Shown in pieces: positions 12,801 to 24,800 of a stretch of DNA of 64,000 nucleotides. Source of the DNA: Chlorocebus sabaeus (Eukaryota; Chordata; Mammalia; Primates; Cercopithecidae); NCBI RefSeq assembly GCF_047675955.1, contig NC_132904.1:807501-871500 (forward strand), read 5' to 3'. The notes under the pieces are model-generated. The model worked only from the letters and a program-made list of their open reading frames with translations. It did not search any database and was not told where the DNA came from. Positions within the stretch are counted from its first letter, which is position 1. Each line of letters starts with the position of its first letter. Position numbers and translations under genes: made by a program.

Positions 12801-15800
12801 AGGCTCCTCTGCCTCTGCATTTCAATCCACATTTTCAAGCTGGGTGTGGTGGCGCCTGTGGTCCCAGCTACTCCTGAGGCGGAGGCGGGAGGATCACCTG
12901 AGGCCAGGAGGTTGAGGCTGCCATGAGTCGAGATCATGTCACTGCACTACAGCCTGGGCAACACAGCGAGGCCCTGTCTTTATTTATTTATTTATTTATT
13001 TTTTTTGAGACGGAGTCTTGCTCTGTCGCCCAGGCTGGAGTGCAGTGGCCGGATCTCAGCTCACTGCAAGCTCCGCCTCCCGGGTTTACGCCATTCTCCT
13101 GCCTCAGCCTCCCGAGTAGCGGGGACTACAGGCGCCCGCCACCTCGCCCGGCTAGTTTTTTGTGTTTTTAGTAGAGACGGGGTTTCACCGTGTTAGCCAG
13201 GATGGTCTCGATCTCCTGACCTCGTGATCCGCCCGTCTCGGCCTCCCAAAGTGCTGGGATTACAGGCTTGAGCCACCGCGCCCGGCCAGAGGCCCTGTCT
13301 TTTAAAAAAAAAAAAAAAAATCATTTTTGGTAGAGTCATTTGGTCTTGAAAATAACTACTGACCGGGTGCGGTGGCTCACGCCTGTAATCCCAGCACTTT
13401 GGGAGCCTGAGGCGGGCGGATCACCTGGTCGGGAGTTCAAGACCAGCCTGACAAACATGGAGAAACCCTGACCCCATCGCTACTGAAAATACAAAATCAG
13501 CTGGGCATGGTGGCGCATGCGTGTAATGCCAGCTCCTCCGGAGGCTGAGGCAGGGGAATCGCTTGAACCTGGGAGGCAGAGGCGGAGGTTGTGGTGAGCC
13601 AAGATCCTGCCACGGCACTCCAGCCTGAGCAACAAGAGTGAAACTCCATCTCAAAAAAAAAAGAAAATAACTAAAACACCTGCCCCGCGTGGCTTCTGTG
13701 GCCTCCCTGTCCTTTTGGTGGTGGCACTGCAGCCCCAGGACTGAGTGAGGCTGTAGCCGTCTACGCTGGGGCTGCACAAATTCAGACTCCTGTGGGCAAA
13801 ATTCTTTTAATTGTTTAATTATGTTGCATTTTGAGCCCTTGAATTAATCCTTTGTGGCTTGCCTTTTTTTTGTGTGTCTCTCTTGATCTCTGGGAAGGAC
13901 GGGATCTAGGCCATAGCTTAATTTCCCGTGTTGTTTTTATCCACAAAGTAGGCGTGCATACTTGCCAAATTGCTGAAGCTCATCAAACCTGTATGTGTGA
14001 AAGACTGAGCATCAGCAGGGCGCAGTGGCTCACGCCTGTAATCCCAGCACTTTGGGAAGCTGAGGCAGGTGGATCATGGGGTCAGGAGATCGAGACCATC
14101 CTGGCTAACACGGTGAAACCCCATCTCTACGAAAAATACAAAAAATTAGCTGGGCGTGGTGGTGGGCACCTGTAGTCCCAGCTTCTGGGGAGGCTGAGGC
14201 AGGAGATGGTGTGAACTCAGGAGGGGCGGATCTTGTAGTGAGCCGAGATCGCGCCATTGCACAGAACGAGACTCCATCTCAAAAAAAAAAAAAGAAAGGA
14301 TTAAAGACTGAGCATGACCCAAAACTTGAGGGAAGGAACCCTTGTGGAGGCCACATGGTCAGCAGAGGAGAGGGCCTGAGGCCTCCACCACGCTCACAGG
14401 CCTCTCAGGCTCACTGTGTCTGTGGATGGTGGGGTTTAAGGGGCAGGCCCGGGTGTCCTCATGTGGGGTTGGCCACTGTCACCAGCCAGGACCACAGCCT
14501 CTTGTTGAGGCTGAGACAGTGCCTCCATTGTATAGAAAACGCTTTGTTATTTGTCTTTTTGGGCAAAGTACAGCTCGAGGCCTCCTTAGGAGCTTTGCCG
14601 AGAGCCGTGGTCGGAGCTGGTGGCAGGTGACAGGTCGCTGTGGGTGGGTGTGCGTGGCTATGCCCAGGTGAGAGACGCAGGTTTTCAGGGGTCTTTAGTG
14701 AACGGAGGGGCCCAGGTACTGGGACTTCAATGCTGAGGGGTGAAATTATCACAGACTGAGCTTCAGTGCGGCACTGCAGACCTGCAGAGAGCGGGGGCCA
14801 GGAGGCGGCTCTCACGCTGGACTGTCCACCCTCCAGGACAGGGCAGTGGGCCTGGGAAGTTGAGGGGCACAGGGACAGGGGTGGGCTGACTCCCGGCAGG
14901 AGGCCCCAAGGGCAGGCACCGCGGGGAGGGTTTGGTGTAGGGCAGGGCTGTCTGTAGAGTGGCCAGGCAGGTGCTTGTTGACTGCAGCCAGTGGTCCCTC
15001 TCTGGCCTGGCTGGGGCAGTGTGGCCTGGTCTCAAGACTTGTGGTGGGGTGGGGCTGGCTCTGGGGACGGCCGTCACAGGAGCCTCGTTCCTGGTCGTCA
15101 TTCTGGGTGGTTTGAACAGAGACAGAAGCAGTGTGCTTCTGGGTACAGTTGTGCAGATTTTGAGGTCCTGGGCATTCTTCAGCCTGGTGTCTGCTCTCGC
15201 CCCTCTACGTGATGAGCGGCAATCCTCAGCTGGCTCCTGCTGTGAGGAGTAAGACAGGTGCTGTGTCTCAGGCCGCATAGTGCTCCCCAACTCCGTCCTT
15301 TCAGCCGGGCGTGGTGCTCCCCCAACTCCGTCCTTTCAGCCGGGCGTGGTGCTCCCCTGCCCCGTCCTTTCAGCCGGGCGTGGTGTTCCCCCCACACTGT
15401 CCTTTCAGCCGGGCATGGTGCTCCTCCAACTCCGTCCTTTCAGCTGGGCGTGGTGCTCCCCCCACACTGTCCTTTCAGCTGGGCGTGGTGCTCCCCCCAC
15501 ACTGTCCTTTCAGCCGGGCATGGTGTTCCCCCCACCCCATCCTTTCAGCTGGGCGTGGTGCTCCCCCCACACTGTCCTTTCAGCTGGGCGTGGTGCTCCC
15601 CCCACACTGTCCTTTCAGCCGGGCATGGTGCTCCTCCAACTCCGTCCTTTCAGCCGAGCGTGGCAGAGCATGTTCTCTGGCTGTGCTAGGTGCTAAGTGT
15701 CCAAACTGGACGTGGCCCACTCCCTGCCTACTCAGCACCTTCCCGTCCACAGAGGGGGCCGGATTGAGAGCAGGACTGTGGGTGCTGCACTGTGGGTGGG

Positions 15801-18800
15801 ATGGCCAGAGGAAGTGCCCATGTTCTGGGGGCCTCAGGCATTACACTCCTGGGGGGCCGTGTGGACTTCTGCAGAAGGCGGTAGTGACCTGGTCTGGAGA
15901 GGATGATGGTGCAGAGGCCCCTGGGAGGGCAGAGCAGCCATTTGTGGAGGGTTGGGAGGTGACTTAGCACAAGGTGGGGAGAAGGGCATGTGAGGCAGAG
16001 GTGGGGACCCTACCAGTGAGGCCTGAGGGCCCCTGGTACACAGCCCCGGGCTGAGGGTAGGGCTCAGAGGCAGTAGTACGTTTTGGAATGATACCTTGGA
16101 AGTGTCATGGAGTCAGGTTGGGATTTGGGAATCCAGGCTCCAGGCAGCGACTCGGCGGGGGGACCCAGTCACCAGTGCCTGAGAGGCCAGCAGCAGGGTG
16201 TGGAGAGGGGGCAGCGGTGTGGGGAGGGGTGGCAGGGTATTGGGGGTGCCCTCGGGAGGCGCGTGGCCTTGATGCCTGCTGGTGTTGGTGTTGGCAGCTG
16301 GTGCTGTTGGAGGGGGGCTTGGTTCCAGGTGAGGTGACTTTGGGGAGATGAGTTTGGTGTTGGACAGCCTGGCAGAGCTCCATGTGAGTGGCTGCCACGT
16401 GGGTGTGGGCTGGGCAGGTGCCTCCAGGGGGCACCCGTGAGAGTGTGCCAGAGAGGGGAAGAAGGGGAACCCCCAGGTGAGGCTCGCAGGAAAGATTGGC
16501 CAGAGCTGGAGGAAACCACCAGAGAAGTGGCCGCCAGGAGCCCAGGGTGGCACGATCAGAGGAGTGCTGCCACCAGGTGTCGGGGCTTTGGGAGACAAGG
16601 GCCCAGGTGGCAGGTGGCCTGGCTGTGGCCGTGGCCTTCTGTGCGCTGGTCTCCACCTCTCCCTGGCTTTCCTTGTTTAAGTCAGGGAATCTTAAACTGT
16701 CGGGCTCATGGCCTTTTCTGAGAATCTAGTTCAAGCTTTCTGCATGTCCCAAACTTTTGTAGACACATTTAGGTGCTTCTGAAACCCTCACTTTGACTTT
16801 GGATGACAGTTTGGTTTTGGGATTGCCATGGCCTGCAGGTGCCGGCCCTCAGCAGCCCGTCCCCTGCAGGTGCTGAAGGTCGCCATCCTGGCAGAGAAGT
16901 ACGCGGTGGACTACACCTGGTACGTGGATACCATCTTGAACTTGATCCGAATTGCTGGTGATTACGTGAGTGAAGAGGTGTGGTACCGAGTCATTCAGAT
17001 CGTCATCAACCGGGACGACGTGCAGGGCTACGCAGCCAAGACTGTGTTCGAGGTATGGCCCGCAGGACGGCAGGAAGGATGGGATGGAGGGCAGTCGCGG
17101 AAGGTGAGCAGTGAGTGGTTCCAGCCTGGCTGGGTGGAGGTGCCGAGGGCTGTCGCTGACCCCTCCTGCCCCTCAGCTCTTCCCTGAGGCTCTAGTTCCT
17201 CCGCTGTTGGCGCCCCACGAGAGTCCCAGTTTCTTCTCACCCTAACTCTCAAACTTTTGGCTCTCTGGGGGCCATCTGAGAAAGCCGGCCCCGGTGTGTG
17301 TGAGAACATGCTGGGGCCTGCCGTGGCGGGCCTGCCCTGTCCATCGGAGAGGATTAGGCCAACGGGAAGGGGTGTGCCATGAGGACGCTGGCAGAACCTC
17401 CCTGGCCGGAGCCTGTTCTGGACGCTGCAGCTCCCTCCAGGGCAGGTCAGCGTGTGGCAGCCTCGGGTTCCTTGCTGCTGACACAGGTGCTGAGGGTGCT
17501 GAGGAAGGCAGGGATGGGCACTTGGACTGGGGTCTCCAGGAAGCTGAGGGGCTGGTGCTGGTGTAGGGTGCACCGTGCCAGGACATGCCCGCCTCGCCTT
17601 AGCTCTGGACACTTGGCTGCCACCCCGGCTCATTGTGTTTGTGCTTCACAGGCTCTTCAGGCTCCCGCGTGCCACGAGAACCTGGTCAAAGTGGGCGGCT
17701 ACATCCTGGGGGAGTTTGGAAACCTGATAGCCGGAGACCCGAGATCCAGGTGAGAGGCCCTTTGCGAGTCGGGGCCAAGAGGCGAGGTGCCAGCTGGCTT
17801 TGTTGGGAGGCCTCGCAGAGCCTTGTCTGCTCCCAATCGGCGTCTTTTTGTTTTCCTTCAGTTGATTAAAAAAGCAGGGATTCTAGGAGAAAATAGAGAC
17901 ATGGGGTTTATGGCTGACTTTGTGAAAGGGGTGCCTTGCAGTGGTATCTGGAGCTGGAAGAGGGTCCTGACCAGCGGCCTCTGGTGCAGGCAAGGGGGTC
18001 TTGCTGCTGTCCCTCCCCTGCGGGGACGTGCTGGAGCCTGCGAGGGGACAATGGCGTTCCGTGTTGTGCTCTCCCCACCCCCCTAGCCCGCTGATCCAGT
18101 TCAACCTGCTGCACTCCAAGTTCCACCTATGCAGTGTCCCCACCCGCGCGCTGCTTCTGTCCACCTACATCAAGTTCGTGAACCTCTTTCCGGAGGTGAA
18201 GCCCACCATCCAGGACGTGCTGCGCAGCGACAGCCAGCTGAGGAATGCAGACGTGGAGCTGCAGCAACGCGCCGTGGAGTACCTGCGGCTCAGCACTGTG
18301 GCCAGCACCGACATCCTGGTAGGAGGCCCCCATCCTTCGGGCTGGCTTGACTGAGGGTCGGAGGTCAGGGACTCTGACCAAGCCCACCCTGTGTTCTTTC
18401 CAAGGCGACTGTGCTGGAGGAGATGCCCCCGTTCCCGGAGCGGGAGTCCTCCATCTTGGCAAAGCTCAAGAAGAAGAAGGGCCCCAGCACAGTGACAGAC
18501 CTGGAGGACACCAAGCGGGAGAGGAGTGTGGATGTGAATGGGGGCCCCGAGCCTGCCCCGGCCAGCACCAGTGCCATGGTGGGTTCCTCACCTGCTGTGT
18601 ACACAGACCTGTGAGGGCCTCACCCCCAAGACTTGGGACCAGCAGAGCATTTGCCTGTCAGGGAGGAGCATGTACTGAGAACCCAGGTGCTGACTGTGGC
18701 TCTGGACACCCTGCTGGCCTGTCCCGGGGGCCACTGTCCCTGCTGGACTCCCCACTGGCCTTTCCCGGGGGCCACTGTCCTTGCTGGGCGAGGTGCTTCC

Positions 18801-21800
18801 TTCAGACCATTGTCTTGTCCAGCTCAGCTCCCACATCTGCTGTGGTGACTTGTTTTAGGGGAAGTGGCCGTCCCCTCTCCTGTAGGACTGCCTCACCCAG
18901 GCAACTGTCCACACATGCTTTGTTGATTTAGAGAGGACCTCTCCTGCCCTGCTCTTCAAGGTTTTCTCTAGTGAGTTGCGTTAGGTCTGGTTTTCCTTGT
19001 ATGTGTGATGCGATGAGAATAGTCCCGTGGCTGAGAGTGTCCTGTGGTATTTGTCGGGAGAGAAGTGTCGTTGGGATAGTTACGCTTTTGCTTGACTCTG
19101 CTTGCCGGCTGTCCCCCTCTGCGCTGCCAGGGAGGGCTCCTGTTGGGGTCCCACGGGCTTTCTGTTTGTCCAGTTAGAGGAGCTCTGGAGAGAGAATCTT
19201 CTGTCCAGGACGCAGGCCCAGTGGTGGCAACCAGTGCTGCTACCCGGTATCAGCAGGGCTTTGTGGGGTGAGCACCTGTGGTGGTGCCTGCCCTGGCAGT
19301 TTGCTGGTTGGGAGGGTGCTCGTGTCGGAGTCCTGGCACTCCTTGGTAGGGACCTGCTTATGTGCCCTGCTGACCATGTGTCCTGCCTCTCTGGCTGACA
19401 GTGCAGGGCCTGCCATGGGGCCGGTATCCAGGCTCAGCCTGACATCACGCCCAGTGGCTTCTCCTTCTCCTCCTCTTCCTCCCCCTCCTCGTCTTCCTCC
19501 TCCTCCTCCTCCTCTTCCTCCTCCCCCTCATCCCCCTCCTCCCCTTCCCCCTCCCCTCTCTTCCTCCTCCTCCTCCCCTTCCTCCCTCCCTCCCCTCCCC
19601 TCCCCCTCCCCTCCTCCTCCTCCTCCTCCTCCTCCCCTTCATCTTCCTCCCCCCTCCTCCCCCTCCTCTTCCTCTCCTCTCCTCCTCTTTCTTCTTCCCT
19701 CTTCTCCCTCCTCCCTCTCCTCCCCCTCCTTTTCCCCTCGTCCCTCCTCCTCCCCCTCCTTTCGCACCTCATCGTCTTCTCCCTCACCTTTCTCCTCTCC
19801 CTCCCTCTTCTCCCCCTCCCTTCTCCCCCTCCTTTTCTTCCTCCTTCCCCTCCCCTCCCCCTCCTCCTTCCCCTTTTCCCCCACCTTCCCCTCCTCCCCC
19901 CTTCCCTCTTCCCCCGTCTTCCTCCACCTTCCCCTCCCCTCCCCCTCCTCCTCACCCCTCTTCCTCCACCTTCCTCTCCTCCCGCTTCCTCTCCTCCCCC
20001 TGTCCCCCTCCCTCTCCTGCTCCCCCTCTCCCCTTCCCCTCCTCCCCTTCCTCCTCCCTCTGTCCCCTCCTCCTTGCCTTTCTCCTTCCCTCTTCCCCCC
20101 TCCCTCTCCCCTCCCTCCTCCCTCTCCTCCTCCCTCTCCTCCTCCCCTCCTCTTCCTCTTTTTCATCCTCTTCTTCCACCTCCTTCCCCTTCCCCTTCCT
20201 CCTCTCCTTCCTCCTCTCCCTCCTCCTCCCCCCTCCCTCTCCTCCTCCTCCCCACTCCTCTTCCTCCTCCTCCCCACTCCTCTTCCTCTTCCTCCCCACT
20301 CCTCTTCCTCCTCCTCACCTCCTCTTCCTCCTGTTTTCCCTCCTCCCCCTCCCCCTCCTCCCCCTCCTGGCTGAGGCTGACATCTCATTGAGCAGTCTTC
20401 CCTTCCCCTTTTCCTCCCCCCACCCCACCCCGCCTCGTGTCCTCCATGCAGCCCTGTCCCCCTTGGCCTCTCTCTGCATTGTGGTGGCATGCTGCTGTGC
20501 CTGCTCTCTGGAGGCTTGAATTGCCTGTGAGCTGATCCTGGAGTGAATGAGGTAAATGAAAGATGCAGCTGTTTCCCCCCAGGTGGGCTTCTTCCCTTCA
20601 CGCTTAAACACCTTCATGCTTGTGTTTCTCACGTGCTCTGTGGAGCTGGTGACCTGCTTTTGATCCTGTGTCCTCCCGTGGGACGTCAGTAGCCAGGTGC
20701 CTGGTGCTGCAGGCCTCTGTCATTCCTCTCATCCATCTCTCCCTGTCCTTCGAGCGTCTTGACATAGGTTTCTGGAGACAGAAACTTGCTTGTGGAGATT
20801 TGTCTGTGAGCTGCCGGAGCAGGGGCCTCCCCGTGGGCGCTGGGCCAGCAGTGGCTCTGCCCTGCAGAGAGGAGGACCCAGCCCCAGTTGGGTGAGGAGG
20901 TGAGGGCAGGAAGATGTGACCCGGGGAGGCTAGTGTGCAGGGATTCCTGGCCGCCAGCTTTCAGCAAGGGCACTGTGAAGCCTTCCATGGAAACCTGGAA
21001 TTGCCTGTTTGAAGCTGGGAAGGCACCAGGTGCTCTCGCTCCCCTCCAGCTGCTTTGACGTTAAGAGGAACTCGCTGAGGGAGCACGGAGAGGGGCCGTA
21101 GGATTGTTGTCAGACTCTATTTGGTTTTTCTTTGATGTTTCTTTTTCATGTGGGTCCTGAGAAATGAGGTGTGCCCATACCCCAGGCCTTTGATCACACC
21201 CAGGTTTGTCCAGTTAGGCTCAGGGTGGACTTTGGAGGGCCTGGCCTTGACCGTGGCTTTGGGATCAGATGGAAGCTTCTGGACCCTGGGAGTGAGAGCA
21301 GTATGCTGCCATCTAGAAAGGGGGATGATGGTCCAGTGAGGTTCAGCATTTCTGTAAGGTCCCTCCTTGGAGGGGTCCCCCTTCCGGGCTCATTCAGTGG
21401 ATTTTCGGAGTTCGGCTTCACTCCTGATGGTCAGTGGCGCCTGGCCGGTGGGTTCCTTAGGGAGGTGTCTGTGGCTGAGGCACGCAGCTCCATTCTGAGC
21501 CGAGAGCTGTGGTGTGTGGGCCCCTCCGTTCTGACCGAGAGCTGTGGTGTGTGGCTTCCTTGCTATCCTGTGCTTTCCAGTCTGTCCCCACTGCTCACAG
21601 GAGCTCCAGTGAGGCCCTCCCTATGGGGAGACACTCCCAGCCCCCACTGCTCACAGGAGCTCCAGTGAGGCCCTCCCTATGGGGAGACACTCCCAGCCCC
21701 CACTGCTCACAGGAGCTCCAGTGAGGCCCTCCCTATGGGGAGACACTCCCAGCGAAGTTCTCTTGCTCAGGGTCTTCTGCATGGGCCGTGAAGGGGCCTC

Positions 21801-24800
21801 AGGGTGGCATCAGCACATGTGCCTTTCCCACAAAAGGCAGTGGCTTTATCTTGGTGTCACGTTGGCCAAAATGTCTTTTATTTACGATCATAGATGAGGC
21901 CAGAACATTTTACTTCTTCCGAGCATCCTCTCTGCACACAGCTCCTTGGGGGACGCTATGGTGTGCGTGTCCTCGGGTGTGCTGGGGAGCACGGGGGTGT
22001 GGGGATCAGAGGCTGCCTGGTCTCACATGCAGGAGCCTTGGGGCCCTTGTAGGCAAAACCTTCACCCCTCAAGTTGTCCTGCTATTGGAGGGAGGAGGCG
22101 AACTGGTGTGGCCCAGGAGCCAGGCCTGCTCCCTGAGGAGGGTCTCCCAGGCCTGAGAGGAGGAGGAGGGGATGAAGAACCCAAAGTGGGCTTCAGGTCT
22201 CTGTTGTCCTGGGGCCTTGCTATTACCATCTGTGGTAACGTTTCAGGTACAAATTCATTTACTAGGGCAAAGGGCTTTCCTGCTTTAGAAAGCAGTTAAA
22301 AGCCATAGATGGCCGGGCGCGGTGGTTCACACCTGTAATCCCAGCACTTTGGGGGGCCCGAGGTGGGCGGATCACTTGAGGTCAGGAGTTCAAGACCAGC
22401 CTGGCCAACATGGTGAAACCCCGTCTCTTCTAAAAATACAAAAATTAGCTGGGCATGGTGGTGTGTGCCTGTAATCCCAGCTATTCGGGACGCTGAGGCA
22501 GGAGAATTGCTTGAATCCAGGAGACAGAGGTTGCAGTGAGCTGAGATTGTACCACTGCACTCCAGCCTGGGCAACAGAGCAAGACTCGGTCTCAAAAAAA
22601 GAAAAAACAAAACCAAAAGCCATAGATGTATTTGAATCAGTGCAGGAACCAGGGGTAACATCTGTGACTAGATGCAGAGGAGGAATTGTCTCCATTTGGG
22701 CTGCAGGTGCATTGCCAAGGCCGATGGCTTCCCACATAGCTCACAGCTTTGTCAGGCTGTGGAGACTACAGTGTTGGTGGGCGCTGTCCCAGGCGTGGGG
22801 AGCGAAGTGCCGCCCTCAGATGGTTTCATCAAGACACGCCTTGGATATTTTTGGGACTCTTCTCTGCCAGCTCCTCTGTGACCTCCCACCCTTGGAGCAC
22901 GTGAGACCCGTGTCATCTTCTCTTGCAGAGGTCACAAGAGCAGAGCCTGGGAGCCTGCCCCGTTTCTGACTGTCCCCCATCCCCATTCTGACTCTCCGCC
23001 CCTATTCTGACTCCTCCCACCCCCATTCTGACTCCCTCACCCCCATTCAGACCCCCCCTGCCCCCATTCTGACTCCCTTCGCCCCCATTCTGACTCCCCC
23101 GCCCCCATTCTGACTCCCTTCGCCCCCATTCTGACTCCCTTCGCCCTCATTCTGACTCCCTTTGCCCCCATTCTGACTCCCTTCTCCCCCATTCTGACTC
23201 CCCCGCCCCCATTCTGACTCCCTTCGCCCCCATTCTGACTCCCTTCACCCCCATTCTGACTCCCTTTGCCCCATTCAGACTTCCCCTGCCCCCATTCTGA
23301 CTCCCTTCGCCTCCATTCTGACTCCTCCTGCCCCCATTCTGATTCCCTTCACCCCCATTCTGACTCCCTTTGCCCCCATTCTGACTCCTCCTGCCCCCAT
23401 TCTGACTCCCCCGCCCCCATTCTGACTCCCTTCGCCCCCATTCAGACTTCCCCTGCCCCCATTCTGACTCCCTTCGCCCCCATTCTGACTCCCCCTGCCC
23501 CCATTCTGACTCCCTCCGCCCCTATTCTGACTCCCTTCACCCCCATTATGACTCCCCCCGCCCCCATTCTGACTCCCTCCGCCCCCATTCAGACTCCCTT
23601 CGCCCCCATTCTGACTCCCCCCGCCCCCATTCTGACTCCCTTTGCCCCCATTCTGACTCCCTTCACCCCCATTCTGACTCCCCCTGCCCCCATTCTGACT
23701 CCTTTCGCCCCCATTCTGACTCCTGCCCCCATTCTGACTCCCCCTGCCCCCATTCAGACTCCCTTCACCCCCATTCTGACTCCCCCTGCCCCCATTCAGG
23801 CTCCCCCCGCCCCCATTCTGACTCCTCCTGCCCCCATTCTGACCTGCACCTTTTTTGCATAACATACTTTGTGATGCCTCATTTATCTTGAAGTAAAATT
23901 CATATATCACATACCTGCACATGTAATTTTTTTGAAAGTGCAGTGTGACAACTTAACTTTGCATTAATGTAAAATGGCATTCAGATGGAGTCTCAGATAA
24001 TTACAAACTCATTTTTTACCTTCTTAGATGTCCAGTGGAACATTCTAAAGTTACTCAAGACAGTCTTCAAGGCAGGGTGTCTTTTGTCTCTGGTTTTTGA
24101 CTGTGAAATGCCAATATTGTTGTGATAGTCAGAACCCTCCACATCTCCAGAAAGCTCTTAGCTGAGTGGCGGATTTCTCCACCAAGAGCCCCTGGTGTAC
24201 AGTGTCAAAGTGTGAGTGTCGCCAGGCTGTAGTTCAGTGGTGTGATCTTGGCTCACTGCAATCTCCGCCTCCCGGTTTCAGTTCTCCTGCCTCCACCTCC
24301 CGGGTAGCTGGGACTACAGGCACGCGTCACCACACCCAGCTAATTTTTGTATTTTTAGTAGAGACGGGGTTTCCCCATATTGGCCAGGATGGTCTTGAAC
24401 TTCTGACCTCGTGATCTGCCCCCCCTTGGCCTCCCAAAGTGCTGGGATTACAAGCGTGAGCCACCGCGCCCGGCTGAGTATCCTTTTTACAGGGAGCACC
24501 TGAGTCCCTCTGGTGCACAGGCTACTGCAGGGCAGCTCTGAGCTCCGGAGGTCAGGCCACTGGGGCATTGCTGGGGAGCCTGCTGCCCTGTTGGATGGGT
24601 AAGCATGCGATGAACTGCGCGGCTGCTTGTGCCTGTTGTGGGACTTTAATCATGAGATCATAGGCGCTCTTTCCTTGTGCCTTTGCCCAGGATCAAAGAG
24701 CAATTACTGGGGCCAGGTGTGGTGCCTCACGCCTGGAATCCCAACACTTTGGGAGGCTGAGGTGGATGGATCACCTGAGGTCAGGAGTTCAAGACCAACC

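Noticed and set aside
19268..20601. Large Pro/Ser-rich (+) and Arg/Gly/Glu-rich (-) frames
   Set aside because: They follow from the purine-free composition of the tract; no splice sites, homology or start context.
22973..23846. CRISPR-like regular repeats
   Set aside because: Units are contiguous without spacers, and the context is a primate intron.
23266..23922. Frames of 198 and 215 codons with PILTP and GGSQNGG repeats
   Set aside because: Products of the 21-bp period of the minisatellite, which keeps all frames open.
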